Source: Euglena gracilis (lineage: Eukaryota > Euglenida > Euglenophyceae > Euglenales). From it: DNA of 64,000 nucleotides. The stretch's first letter is position 1; every line of letters starts with the position of its first letter. Under the pieces are notes generated by a model. The model made no database searches and was not told the DNA's origin. It was given only the letters and a program-made list of their open reading frames with translations. Made by a program: the position numbers and the translations under genes. Shown here piece by piece: positions 54,240-64,000 of the stretch. The DNA lies in the NCBI GenBank assembly GCA_039621445.1, contig CP154955.1, forward strand, positions 31,638,542-31,702,541, written 5' to 3'.

Positions 54240-54900
54240 TCAGTTTAGGGGTACGGCGATTTTCGCGAAATCTTTCATGTAAATTGCGTAGTACTGGGCT
54301 AATCCCAAAAATCCCATTAAGTGCGTTAAAGTGTTAAAGACCTCTGAGGTCCATTTCTTAATGGCCTCCATTTTGCTCAGTGCGGTTTTAAGCTGCTCGT
54401 TGCTCAGTATATGTCCGCAAAACTCAATTATTTTGCAAAAAAACAGGTGCGTTTTGGAACCATTCACAAAAAGCGCATGCTTTTTGAACGCGGATAATAC
54501 CGCCTGCACATCGCGAAAGTGCAGGTCGAGGATATCCTAGCCAGATTTCGCGGATGGCGGTTGGGTTCCCACCAGTACATCATCCATGTACACCAGAGCA
54601 AACACTAAATCACGCAAAACCCACTGGATCATGCGTTGAAACATGGCTGGGCCATTCCTAACACCCATTTGGAAGTACCGTCCATTGGTACGTTTAGTCC
54701 AAACACCAACACTAATCCCATTTTAGCGAACCCATACACTTGGTTGCGGATCGCAATGCGCGACCGTTCATCAAGTGCTCCAACAACGAGGTATTGCCTT
54801 GTTGTTTGGGACCGCGAAATCCGTGTCACACATCTCCCCCACCTCCATTTTGCAGGATATGGACCGGGTAGGCACCCAGCCAAACCCAGCAACCCTTGGG
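54240..54900 (-). pseudogene. Reverse transcriptase, C-terminal half with YMDD
   Basis: Minus strand: YFQMGVRNGPAMFQRMIQWV near 54,650, then VFALVYMDDVLVG near 54,590 (active-site YMDD), and SKTHLFFCKIIEFCGHILSN with LMGFLGLAQYY near 54,300. A stop lies between the palm and thumb parts. The N-terminal half is missing from this strand; a matching half occurs at 55,600-56,030 on +. Confidence 0.8.
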
Positions 54901-55190
54901 CATGCCCCTTGGCAGTGTGGATGACACACCTCTAACCTATGTTTGCAGATCCCTGAATTGTGTTACCGCTCTTCAGCCGGTGAACCAGGTCAACACATAC
55001 ACAATACGCAATACGCAATACGCAATACCGTATTTTGGAGAAATGGTTCTCCAAACTCGTGGTTTTGGCTGACTCCTTCGATTTGTCGTTGTTAATTGAT
55101 GCGGTTTCATCAAAAGCGCATGTGCGCTTGTCGCGATATTGGTCGCGACACACCAAAGCATTCCTTAAATTTTGGGGTGATACGGTGCTG
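54900..55190. other. Junction region with AATACGC microsatellite
   Basis: Contains ACAATACGCAATACGC repeats (about 55,003-55,030). It lies between the oppositely oriented reverse-transcriptase halves, so it is a likely rearrangement breakpoint. No domain is seen. Confidence 0.4.
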
Positions 55191-55245
55191 TAGATGCACC
55201 CTCCCCCAAAACTTCTCCCTGATGTAGTGGAGATAATCCTCCACG

Positions 55246-56040
55246 ATGAAGCGCGAGGATCTCTGCTCATACCGGTCAATCCCAATGCGGATTGGTTTCA
55301 CCAGTTATCCTATGTGCGTTTTCATTGGTGGGATTTACCTGCTGATGTACCTCTATTTGAGGACTTTTGTGGTACATTATTACCACCTGTTAAAGAGATC
55401 ATTTTTGGAGTTTGTTTCCTTGACGCATTCGGGGTATCCGATTTGCGTGTGCCAAGATACCTTGGTACCAATGGGGATGCCACACCCTCAGCGCATATTT
55501 ATGCGGTCATTGAGAGTGCTGACCAAAACCCCAAGTCCGCTGAATATTGTTCGCGAATCACTCGCGAATTTTCATGGTGTACTGGAGAACCCAGTTTACG
55601 CCTGCGACATCGACCCCGCGATTCGCGGCACGTTCGGTGTTTGCAAAATAGAGGTCAAGGATGGCGCTAAGCCCATGCACCGGAAATTCTTTCATTGTTT
55701 GGGTGAACGCGAACAGGCTCTCAACGAGATGATTGAGAAGCTCATCCCACAGAAGTGGATTATCATTTCCAAGAGCGAGTGGACATCACAAGCTTTTGTG
55801 GTGCCCAAACCCGCTGACCAGTGTGGTCAGAATAAGTGGAGACTGGTGCTGGATTACCGGTACCTGTACTCCCAAACGAAGGATGACCCCTTCTCGTTAC
55901 CGCTGATCGAGGATTTGAACACCAGACAATCGGAATACCCGTTGTGTTCAATCTTTCGATCTGGAAGACGGTTTTCATCAGATGCATTTGCATCCTGATT
56001 CACAACCGTACACGGCATTCGTGACATCCACGGGTGTGGG
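55246..56040 (+). pseudogene. Reverse transcriptase, N-terminal half, opposite strand
   Basis: Plus-strand frame: IRGTFGVCKIEVKDGAKPMH, EMIEKLIPQKWIIISKSEWT, FVVPKPADQCGQNKWRLVLD, YRYLYSQTKDDPFSLPLIED, then after a shift FDLEDGFHQMHLHPDSQPYT (palm motif with the first catalytic Asp). These are motifs 1-3 of a Ty3/gypsy RT; motifs 4-5 would follow but are found only on the minus strand at 54.6 kb. It is inverted relative to the rest of the pol. Confidence 0.75.
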
Positions 56041-56529
56041 CTGGGCGGAAATTCTCCTAAAGTGCACACATTGGAAGGTAATGTCCGAGTAGTGGTCGCG
56101 CATGATGGTCTGGTGGGGGTGTGTGTAAAAGTTGGGATGCGCTTTTGTGGCTGCTGGGGGGTGTACAGATCTATCTGAAAGCGACACATCTGGTGGAAAA
56201 TGGGGTGTTGGTGCAGCTGGGCGACTACTCGACACCATCGTGACTTCAGGCGCTTGGGATTTCGTCTTGGAGCCCAGTGGAACGAGGGGGCCACCGGTAC
56301 TCGCTTGCCCTGCCTCATGGGGAACGGAAGCTGATGAACAGATGGCGGTAGGACCTGATCAACCCTGCCCCGACTGCCAATCTGCCTCTTCGGTCCCCGG
56401 AAAATTTTCGGGTCCCCCAACCCCCACTGCAACTTTCCGCTCGGAATGTTGTGCAAAGTCGGAAAGGTTTCATGGGAAAGCTGGAAAAAAAACATATTTT
56501 AGCGAGACCCTTCAGTTTTCCTACCCCCC

Positions 56530-57060
56530 ATGGAACTTTTGGTCCAAGCAGAAATCAAAATTCAAAACTTTTGTGCAAAAGTGAAGATACTCATTGACAC
56601 TGGTTGTCGCATTGCGCTACTTTTTAGGTTCGGGTTGATACCAACCACCCTCTTGGTGAAACCAAGAAGCCGATCAAAATTACCACGGATGACAACACCT
56701 CGATGTGCGGTGGTGAGTTGGGATGTCTTTTGGACATAGTCCCACCCCTCATCCACAAACACCACTCTCACCCCACCCAACCACAAAATCTTTCCGGATA
56801 CCTCGGGATATGAATCCAGAATACATGGTTCTGACGTAATTCTGGGATACCCCTTTTTATGTCAGCACCGGCTGGTAGTGGGTTGCCACTCCCACGGTTT
56901 GCGCACATCACCACTCCCTTAATTGCCCCCAAACCCTATTCACCGGTGGCGTCAACCGCGACGACCATCTATTTTTCCACACCGTTTTCCAAAAATTTTA
57001 CCACGATACCAACCACACCTACCAACGTTTTTCACACGGGGTGTACCGAGAAAGTTCACC
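56530..57060 (+). pseudogene. Retropepsin-type protease fragment, inverted
   Basis: Plus strand: NFCAKVKILIDTGCRIALLF (DTG active site) and later CHSHGLRTSP, matching the protease relic at 27.0-27.7 kb in order. It is oriented against the adjacent gag G (minus), so a breakpoint lies near 57,065. Upstream 56,045-56,330 matches 43,430-43,690 of element B in the minus orientation. Confidence 0.65.
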
Positions 57061-58224
57061 CCCTGCGCATTAAACACGCCAACCCAGAGGTCCGTTTCCT
57101 CGGACCTCGGGCGCCCCTACTCCAAGTCCGAACCGGCCGAATAGCCGGCTATGGTTCTTTTGGAGATATAAACGGATTTCAACGTGCGCACCGCCATGCG
57201 GGCCTCGTCGAAATCGGTATCCGTGGTCTCATCCCCCTCCCTGCCCAAAGCCGGGGTGTCATCCTCCAAACAAAATATCTTGACACCGACTTTATGGCAG
57301 TTAGAGGATTGATCCTTGTCCCCGCGACTCATACCGCGATGACGTTGGCCAGGGCGGGGAGAACGAGACCTTGGAAATTTTGATGAGTATTGATCACTCG
57401 ATCCCCAAAGCGAACACCGAGATTTGTGTCGCAATTCTGGGTAACGGGGGGATCGGTTTTTCCCGATTTCCCATCAAACCGTCGTGGTGAGCGGGTATCC
57501 CGTCGACCATGACCGGTGTATCGGGGTTTTCCAAATGAGGATCGCGAAGAGTATGATCCGCTTCGTGAACGTAATCGCGATGTCTCGCGATAAGAATCAC
57601 GCTTCTTGGCAGGGGCACCGGGTGACCTACCCCGAGGGGTACCGTGTTTCCGCTCATCGCGGAACAGGAACCGGGGACTAATACCGCCGGAACGGGGACC
57701 CGATGACCGTGAATTGCCCGATTGGCGTGAAAATGCGGAGGAACGCGAACCTCTTGATGAGGTCGAGCCCCCCGGACTCTGAATACGCTTTCTCGCTTCA
57801 GGATTAGGGCATTCCCGAGACATATGTCCCGATTTGTTGCACAAAAAGCACACTTTATCCCTGGCTTGGTCCGAAGAACGCGGATGTCGGGGTTTCGATC
57901 CCGTTTTTGGTGAAGTGGGTGAAACCAGTAATTTTTGCAATGCGTTCACCGAACCAGCCGGTAATCCAGCGGTTTGGTGTGTGTTAGACGCGGATTGAAT
58001 CTGACCAAGAGCTGTGATAGCTTCAACTGCTGGGAAACGTAGTTCCAACGTTGGTCAAGAGTCATTGCATGACCCGCAAACTCCTCACGGTGCATATCCT
58101 TGATGAGGCTAGGCATGAAATGCATGAGAACGGCGTCAAACTGTTCACGCATTTGCTTTTCACTGAGTGCATCCACTTCAGCGGCAAGTCCTATCCATTT
58201 GGGATACCAAAGGTCAATGTACTT

Positions 58225-58706
58225 TGTTGTATCCGTGGTGCCCGCCCTGGAGTTTCCATTCCCTCGGGGCCGGCACCCCGTTGCTTAGGATCTTTTACCC
58301 TGCCCAGGGTGATTTCAAACCCCCTCGCGGCTTGTTTTAAAAATTGGATTTTCTTCTGTTTTGGTGGGTCTTTTTGGTGAAAACAGGTGAGTTGGGTGGC
58401 TCACACCTTTCCTTTGATAAAAAATCCACAAGACCAACAGCACAATACAAGCAATTCAGCAATTCCAAAACCAGCACCAATGTAACGAACCACGTACTGT
58501 CCAGGGGTAAGAATGATAATTGCCACCAAGGTAATATTCAATTCTTGAACTTGAAACAGACAAAAACAAGACAGAGCCCTGTGCAGGGACAGATGGGGTC
58601 AGCTAATTGATAATTCCTAATAAGATTTGCCTAATCCTAGCTGCAGAGTCATCAGGCTGGTCAGTTAGGTTAAGTTGTTTTGGGCGCTCAGCACCCCTGA
58701 CTCACA
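58225..58706 (-). repeat. 3' LTR of element N
   Basis: 482 bp; on the minus strand TGTGAGTCAGGGG...ACAACA. It contains GGGTGCCGGCCCCGAGGGAA and TCACCTGTTTTCACC, shared with the 5' LTR. Confidence 0.92.
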
Positions 58707-58717
58707 CTCCCCTTCCC
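58707..58717 (-). promoter_or_regulatory. Polypurine tract of element N
   Basis: GGGAAGGGGAG on the minus strand, immediately before the 3' LTR. Confidence 0.85.
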
Positions 58718-59658
58718 GAAGGAGTTGTTTACAACTCTTTACGACTCCAACAGGAAGGGGTGCAGAGTGCACTCGTTGTGAGGAGGGGGTGAGCGAGGGG
58801 ACCGTTGTGGTTCAGGGTCCCCCCCCCCTCAGGGGGCTGTGCCGTTCAGGTTCTTTTTCTGGTCGGGGGGCTGAGTCAAAGGTTCTCCTTGGGGTAGTTG
58901 GGTCTGTGCGGGGCTGGTGTGTTGCCCCCCCCAGCCCGCCCAGGGCTGTTTGTCATTGGGGGGGGGGGCAGGCGCCGTTGTGAACCAAGCGCCAGCCACG
59001 GTTAAAATTTTCAGGAAATTCTCATTCCCAGGCCAGGTGAGTTGTTTTGTCACGGTCAGGGTCCTAGACAGCCGTTTTCTGTTCTGTTAGCCAATTCGGT
59101 GTCTGGGGTTGGTGTCCGTTCGGTGGGGGGTGGGTCCCGTTGGGGCCTTCCAGCCCCCCCCCCCCCACAGGCCAAGCGGTCAGGCTCCGGCCGGGGACGA
59201 ATTTTTATAAAAATCAGGTGAAGGCTGGTTTTCGGTTAAAAAATCAGGCTGGGTCAAAGACAATGTTTTTTTTGTATTTTTGTATTTTTTTCTGGGGGGT
59301 AGGCTGGTTTGTGCGCGGTCAGGCGCTGTGGAGGGTCCTCGCCCCCCCCCCAGGCCGGTGGCTCGGGGTCGGCCAGGTCTGCGTTTTTGGGTCAAAGTCA
59401 GGTTCCCCTTCCACCGTTTGCCCAGTTTTGGCTGGCTGCTACGGCTGGGGTTGGTGGCTGTGTTTTGTTTTTTTACAGGTAGGCTGGCCAAGTTCAGAGG
59501 GGTAGGTTCGTTCTCCACGGGGGGGTCCCTTTTTGTAGTTCACCCAGCAGTTTTTGAGTCGTTTGGGCTGTTTCGTCCATCCTGTGACCCAGGTTGCCGA
59601 CCTCCAGGTTCAGACGTTCAGTGCGTTGTTTGTGTTTTTCTTCGTTGGAGGTCAGAAT

Positions 59659-60195
59659 TTACACCTGTCGTTTCAGTCTGCCGATTTCCTCGTTCAGCTG
59701 TGTAATCTGCTGCTGCTGATCTGGGATTTTCTGCAGTTCGACCAGTTTTTTGTGCAGGTAATCAAAGTTTTGAATGGTTGTTGTCGTTTTTGTTTCCTGC
59801 TGCTGAACCCGTCCTGCCAGATTTCCGATTTCACTGCCCATGTCCTTCTCAATTTTTTCCACCACACTGCTGATTTCGCCTCTGAGGTTTTCAACTTTTC
59901 TGGACACTGTTGCCACAGTTTCATCCACTTTGCTGTTCACCGTTTGGACTCCGCCTGTGATTCCTGCGACCCGTTCTTCTGCCACAGCCAATCTGTGTTG
60001 CAGTTCTGCAGTTGTTTTTTCATTTTCTCGCTGTCGGTGCAGTAAACCAACCAGATGTTCACCCTGGTTCTGTGCGTTTCCACCTGCCATCTGCAGAAAA
60101 CTGTGGAATTCCCTGAGTTTTTCACCCAGCGAGCCAGACATGTCCCTGATTTCTGTGATCTGCTGTGACATTCCATTGAAATGTTCCTGGTACAG
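59659..60195 (-). CDS. Element N coiled-coil protein segment
   Basis: Minus-strand frame around LYQEHFNGMSQQITEIRD, then heptad-rich RENEKTTAELQHRLAVAEER, VDETVATVSRKVENLRGEIS and IPDQQQQITQLNEEIGRLKR, ending at 59,659: almost entirely coiled coil. It overlaps the end of the 379-codon frame in another phase; a +1 shift near 60,197 (AAA-C-AGA) would fuse them. No enzyme motif. A structural Gag-like role is plausible but inferred from position only. Confidence 0.55.
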   Translation of the reverse strand: MYQEHFNGMSQQITEIRDMSGSLGEKLREFHSFLQMAGGNAQNQGEHLVGLLHRQRENEKTTAELQHRLAVAEERVAGITGGVQTVNSKVDETVATVSRKVENLRGEISSVVEKIEKDMGSEIGNLAGRVQQQETKTTTTIQNFDYLHKKLVELQKIPDQQQQITQLNEEIGRLKRQV

Positions 60196-61261
60196 TCTGT
60201 TTGATGGTCACTTGTTCCATGTTTGCTTGCGTTGTTGCCAGGACTGTCGTCAGTTCTTCGTGTCTGCCGTTTATTTCTGTCATGAGTGCTTCACCCTGTC
60301 TGTTGACTGTTGCGTGCAGTTCGCTGACCCATTCCGTCGTTGTTTGCTGTAGCTGCTGCAGTGTTTCTGCCGTTTGCTGATTCGTCCGTTCAGTTTTGTG
60401 TCTGAACTGTTGAAATTCCTGGGTCAGCTGTCCAGTTTCGTACGCAAAGTTTGACCACCAGTCCCATTCAGTGTTCTGGTTCTGTGGTTCCGGCTGTGGA
60501 ATCTCGTACGAGCTGTACGAAGGTTCCTGGTACGAAGTTTCAGTTTCACCCTGGAGGCAGTCTGGTTGTTCCGGGCTCTGTCGTACCGCCACCAGTGCAA
60601 AACTCTGGGTTCCTGGTTGCTGTGCTGTTGCAGTTTGCCAGTTTTGGTCGTTCTGAGTGTCCGTTTCTGGCTGTTGGTACCAGTTTTGTGGTGCAAACAC
60701 CTGTTCGTCGAAGTACGGTTCGTTGTTTTCGTCCAGTTCTGTGTAATCTAGTGCTGGACCAGTCTGTTCGGTGTCGTCCTGGTCCATGTGCACCATGGCA
60801 ATGACAAGTGGGCTGTCATTGCATGTCTGTGGCACTGTAATGTCTGTGCCGTTTTGTTCCGATTCAGTCCACCTGTTGATGTCCAGTGATTGGTACATGG
60901 CGGCAAAACCATCTGCCGGCTCCACCACCCTAACGATGGCGGTTAAGGCATCTGGCATTTCCAGTGTTTGGTTCATGGCTGGGAAACCATCCGCCTGCTC
61001 CACCACCCTAGCGATGGCGGTTTCGGCAGCTGGCATGTCAGCGTCAGTTTTTTCAGTTTCTGGTCGTTTTTCAGCTTGTTGTTCGTAGCCGCATGTTGGA
61101 GGGGAATCAAAATTGGGCAGTCTACCTCTGCTACCATGTTGTAACCGTGGTGCCCGCCCTGGAGTTTCCATTCCCTCGGGGCCGGCACCCCGTTGCGTAG
61201 GATCTTTTACCCTGCCCAGGGTGATTTCAATCCCCCTCGCGGCTTGTTTTAAAAATTGCAT
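60122..61261 (-). CDS. Element N 379-codon hydrophilic ORF starting inside the LTR
   Basis: ATG at 61261 lies within the 5' LTR. The frame reads through the LTR end and primer-binding site (DPTQRGAGPEGMETPGRAPR) into a Gln/Thr/acid-rich protein with two copies of an ~28-residue unit (TAIARVVEQADGFPAMNQTL and TAIVRVVEPADGFAAMYQSL) and a C-terminal helical part (TNQQTAETLQQLQQTTTEWV). No zinc knuckle, protease or RT motif. The intact frame of this length suggests a functional product, probably the structural protein of the element. Confidence 0.65.
   Translation of the reverse strand: MQFLKQAARGIEITLGRVKDPTQRGAGPEGMETPGRAPRLQHGSRGRLPNFDSPPTCGYEQQAEKRPETEKTDADMPAAETAIARVVEQADGFPAMNQTLEMPDALTAIVRVVEPADGFAAMYQSLDINRWTESEQNGTDITVPQTCNDSPLVIAMVHMDQDDTEQTGPALDYTELDENNEPYFDEQVFAPQNWYQQPETDTQNDQNWQTATAQQPGTQSFALVAVRQSPEQPDCLQGETETSYQEPSYSSYEIPQPEPQNQNTEWDWWSNFAYETGQLTQEFQQFRHKTERTNQQTAETLQQLQQTTTEWVSELHATVNRQGEALMTEINGRHEELTTVLATTQANMEQVTIKQTVPGTFQWNVTADHRNQGHVWLAG
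61121..61136 (-). promoter_or_regulatory. Primer-binding site of element N
   Basis: TGGTAGCAGAGGTAGA on the minus strand, directly after the LTR. The first 12 bases complement the 3' end of animal-type initiator tRNA-Met (CCTCTGCTACCA). Confidence 0.85.
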
Positions 61262-61618
61262 TTTCTTTTGTTTTGGTGGGTCTTTTTGGTGAAAACAGGT
61301 GAGTTGGGTGGCTCACACCTTTCCTTTGATAAAAAATCCACAAGACCAACAGCACAATACAAGCAATTCAGCAATTCCAAAACCAGCACCAATGTAACGA
61401 ACCACGTACTGTCCAGGGGTAAGAATGATAATTGCCACCAAGGTAATATTCAATTCTTGAACTTGAAACAGACAAAAACAAGACAGAGCCCTGTGCAGGG
61501 ACAGATGGGGTCAGCTAATTGATAATTCCTAATAAGATTTGCCTAATCCTAGCTGCAGAGTCATCAGGCTGGGCAGTTAGATTAAGTTGTTTTGGGCACT
61601 CAGCACCCCTGACTCACA
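61137..61618 (-). repeat. 5' LTR of element N
   Basis: 482 bp, same termini as 58225-58706. Confidence 0.92.
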
Positions 61619-62899
61619 CCTTCCACTTGCGGTCGGGTGGGGCGCATTTCCGCCACTTGGTCTCTAGGATAATCCTAGCGACCACACTTGAACTGGTGGA
61701 AGCATTTTGCTTCACTAGGTCATCAAAGGAAAGCGGTAGCGAATCACAAGTTGTCGTGCGCGCTCCTTCTCATCCCTTGAGAGGCAATCGATGAATTCCA
61801 TCTTGATCACCTCCGGGTTTGTGTCCCGGGTTGGTCCTTTCAATGCCCAGTAGTACTCCCAGTCCCGGAAAAACTGCCTCAATGTGGTTGGATCACCGTC
61901 CCATTGGGGTTTCACTTTATTCGCGATTGCGATGGTGCCCTTGAAGTCTTTCTGAGAAACCCATTGACCCTTGGTGGTATTCCGCGTTTTTGGGCCCGGT
62001 ACACTCGAGCACCAAGCGTGTCCTTTCCGGATTCTTGTTGGAATCGCGAAACTTCTGGTGAAGGTGAATCCTGGTACCGGAAATCCGGTCGCAAACCCTG
62101 TTGGTCACCCGTAATACGGGGACTCTCCGGTGAGGGAGTATGTCGCGAATGCAACATATGGCCCACTCCCGGGATACGAGTTTGACTCATTTCGCACAAG
62201 CATGGAATGTTGGATTTCTTTGGTGGAGACTAGGCGGAATCGCCGTGCTTTTTCAAAATTATTTTCCCGTAATGGGAAATTCGTCCGAAAACTGGGTTTG
62301 GCTTGTGGGCAAGGCCAATGGTGGCACAATTTGCAGGATCGCGGTTTGTGACTCTTGGGACATGGGTGGCGGTGGTGCATGTGCACCTAGAGTCGTGTTA
62401 TGGAAACGCGACTCTGGAGCATTTGGCGCATCTTCGGCAACGCATACTGCCGAGTTGCGGTGTGAAACCCGCTGTTGGTTGGACAAATTGTCCAAACCCA
62501 CATACAAGTCATGCACAATTTGCTCCAAATGCTCAACAAGATGGAGTTGGCCGCAAATACGGTCAACATCTTTCTCCAAAGCACGAATACGCTTGCGGTA
62601 ACGGGAAAAGTAATCCAAATGCCGTATCCTGTTGGAAATTTCGGTGACATCTTGGAAAAATTTCCTGTGGGACTGATCAAATAATTGGAGTTGTCCCGTT
62701 AATGGTTTTACTGCATTTGAGAGAATTTGCAAAGGTGGCGTCACCTTTGGTTGGTATGGTGGTGGGTGCAACCGGTGCAGGATTATCCGACACCGTGGTT
62801 GTGGTACCCACGGGCAAAATTACCGGTTGTGGGTTATTAAACAACGCTAAAATTGGCTCATCCAACCTGGTAATCTCACCTTGCATGGATCTGGGCATT

Positions 62900-63065
62900 C
62901 CTCTGTTCTGAGTGTCTTTTCAGGATATTCCTTCGCCACTGGCTTTTTATTGAACTTATCTTAGTTTTTCAGGCAAGCAAGACCAAATCCAGACTTCTGA
63001 GGCATTGTGTACAGTTTGATTGCTCCCTACAGAAATGAATTAGGAGCACCTATTTTTCGCTATTC
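62900..63065. other. Spacer, no gene seen
   Basis: A/T-rich, beginning where the gag G relic ends and leading into the repeat at 63,068. Confidence 0.4.
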
Positions 63066-63067
63066 CT

Positions 63068-63930
63068 ACTGTGTCTTTTGCCAGCCGCCCTCCCACACAC
63101 CCCTCCCAGGCCATTGCCGACCACCTACGAAGTTAGGCGGCTGGCAATGAAACGGGAAGGTTTTTTTTTTTACGGGTGGGGGCGCTGTCCAAGGGGGGGG
63201 GGGCAGTGTCCAGGGGGTACGGTACAAGATGCCCACTTAAAGCGTAAAACAGCAGCTGCCACCAAGGCCAGTCCAGTACAACACTCCACGACACCCCCTT
63301 GCCCACTCCTGGGCCCATTTGGGACGCCATCTGAGGAACCTGTGGTTTCCCCCCAGAAACCACAAGTTATCCCAGAAGGCCCCCCAGAAGCCCAGGCCGG
63401 CTTGGGTTGCCAAATGTGAATGCCAGGGCAGGGCCCCCTTGAAGCGGCACCCACAAAATGGCAGGGTCAGGAAACGATTTTCAAAAATCCAAAATTGACA
63501 CTGAATGCCCCAATTCTCGATGCAACCCTTGTTGAGACGATTTGGTGAACTTTCTTCTGCCCAAAATTGTGTGCAGTGATCCGAGCCGAGTCAGGCACCA
63601 TTGACTGCCCATAGATTTACAGCACAATTGGACAATTGATGGACATTTGGCTAGAATTGCGCAGTGTGTGGTGTGGCACAAGGGGCTGCTGGGCCCAAAA
63701 ATGCTGAAGCATTTGCCTCCCAACCCATCACAGCAGTGCAAAAACTTTGGAATGGGAAATGACATGTGCAATTTTGCTGGTGTGTCCTGGGGCTGCTGGG
63801 CCCAAATTTGCTTTTGGAAAGTGCCTCCCAACCCATAAATGGTGTGGCAAAAGGGGCTACGAGGCCCGAACTTTCCAGCAACGGACTCCCAACCCAAACA
63901 AAAAGCACAAATGCATCAGAAAGGGGTTTC
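63068..63930. repeat. Second copy of the repeat inside the element-A insert
   Basis: Closely matches 31,478-32,330 in the same orientation (CCAGCCGCCCTCCCACACAC, CCATTTGGGACGCCATCTGA, CCAACCCATAAATGGTGTGG), with indels. The flanking 200-bp terminal repeats of the 31-32 kb insert are not seen before the window ends. Confidence 0.8.
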
Positions 63931-64000
63931 ACTGAAATTCCGGTTCACAACTCCTCCATCCATTCTTGACATTCATTCTCCTCCATCTCCTTCTTCGAGT

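Larger units (their letters stand above)
58225..61618 (-). mobile_element. Nested non-autonomous LTR retrotransposon N (3,394 bp)
   Basis: Both LTRs are 482 bp (58225-58706, 61137-61618) with TG..CA ends and about eight differences. The primer-binding site directly abuts the 5' LTR and a polypurine tract directly abuts the 3' LTR. Flanks ACTT (58221-58224) and CCTT (61619-61622) look like a 4-bp target duplication with one change, set in gag G. The internal 2,430 bp encodes a hydrophilic protein and a coiled coil, with no protease, RT or integrase. Confidence 0.9.
57117..62898 (-). pseudogene. Gag of LTR element G, split by a nested element
   Basis: Minus-strand pieces: MPRSMQGEITRLDEPILALF at 62,898; coiled-coil IRALEKDVDRICGQLHLVEH near 62,560; core KPQWDGDPTTLRQFFRDWEY near 61,890; EKERARQLVIRYRF; then the insertion 58,225-61,618; then EKQMREQFDAVLMHFMPSLI near 58,140, zinc knuckle CFLCNKSGHMSREC near 57,830 and the end at 57,117 (SAGSDLE). 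The long N-terminal coil of gags A and B is mostly absent. The pieces rejoin across the insertion at the same point in the shared WYPKWI/WYSKWL region. Confidence 0.75.

Noticed and set aside
58340-58610. A duplicated host gene (identical frames near 58.4 and 61.3 kb)
   Set aside because: The identical frames are the two LTR copies of element N.

Overview
This is eukaryotic nuclear DNA, most probably from a euglenozoan. The main evidence is a split gene on the + strand (8072..22507) whose six exons encode a mitochondrial ATP synthase F1 gamma subunit of the divergent type known from kinetoplastids and their relatives. Its introns are ordinary GT-AG. Pyrimidine-rich AG acceptors lie just upstream of start codons, as expected for spliced-leader trans-splicing. 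Canonical introns together with very large, repeat-filled introns make a diplonemid or a euglenid more likely than a kinetoplastid; this placement is inferred.

Layout. 1-2.2 kb: a GC-rich minus-strand F-box-like gene that runs off the left edge and carries an intron-like insert with terminal inverted repeats. 2.3-8 kb: small uncertain genes, palindrome arrays, a Pro/Gln repeat protein, two very long hairpins, and a minus-strand reading frame with a 2A (DxExNPGP) ribosome-skipping motif. 8.07-22.5 kb: the ATP synthase gamma gene, two thirds of whose span is a 9.46 kb intron and a quarter a 3.7 kb intron, both packed with hairpins, MITE-like elements and minisatellites. 22.5-27 kb: dispersed short repeats and three copies of a small unidentified coding module, one interrupted by a terminal-inverted-repeat element with a 10-bp target duplication. 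27-63 kb: a nest of minus-strand LTR retrotransposons.

Retrotransposon nest. Element A (gag 30.7-36.4 kb, LTR-A 36.7-37.1 kb, protease remnant 27.0-27.7 kb) is interrupted by a 1.5 kb insert with 200-bp direct terminal repeats and followed by a 1,213-bp tandem duplication. Element B (37,511-49,873) has both LTRs, primer site and polypurine tract, a long coiled-coil Gag with two zinc knuckles, and no visible polymerase. A chromodomain-type Ty3/gypsy pol (52-57 kb) is split between strands. A third gag relic (57.1-62.9 kb) is interrupted by a structurally complete 3.4 kb non-autonomous LTR element (58,225-61,618) with 482-bp LTRs, an initiator-Met-tRNA primer site and a polypurine tract. The window ends in another copy of the repeat found inside element A.

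The most unusual signals are (i) terminal-inverted-repeat elements with 5-11 bp target duplications, two with paralogous empty sites in this same window and two placed inside coding sequence like introners; (ii) the 2A-bearing frame; (iii) two gag-only LTR families that share the same tRNA primer; and (iv) a 580-bp duplication on both sides of element B.
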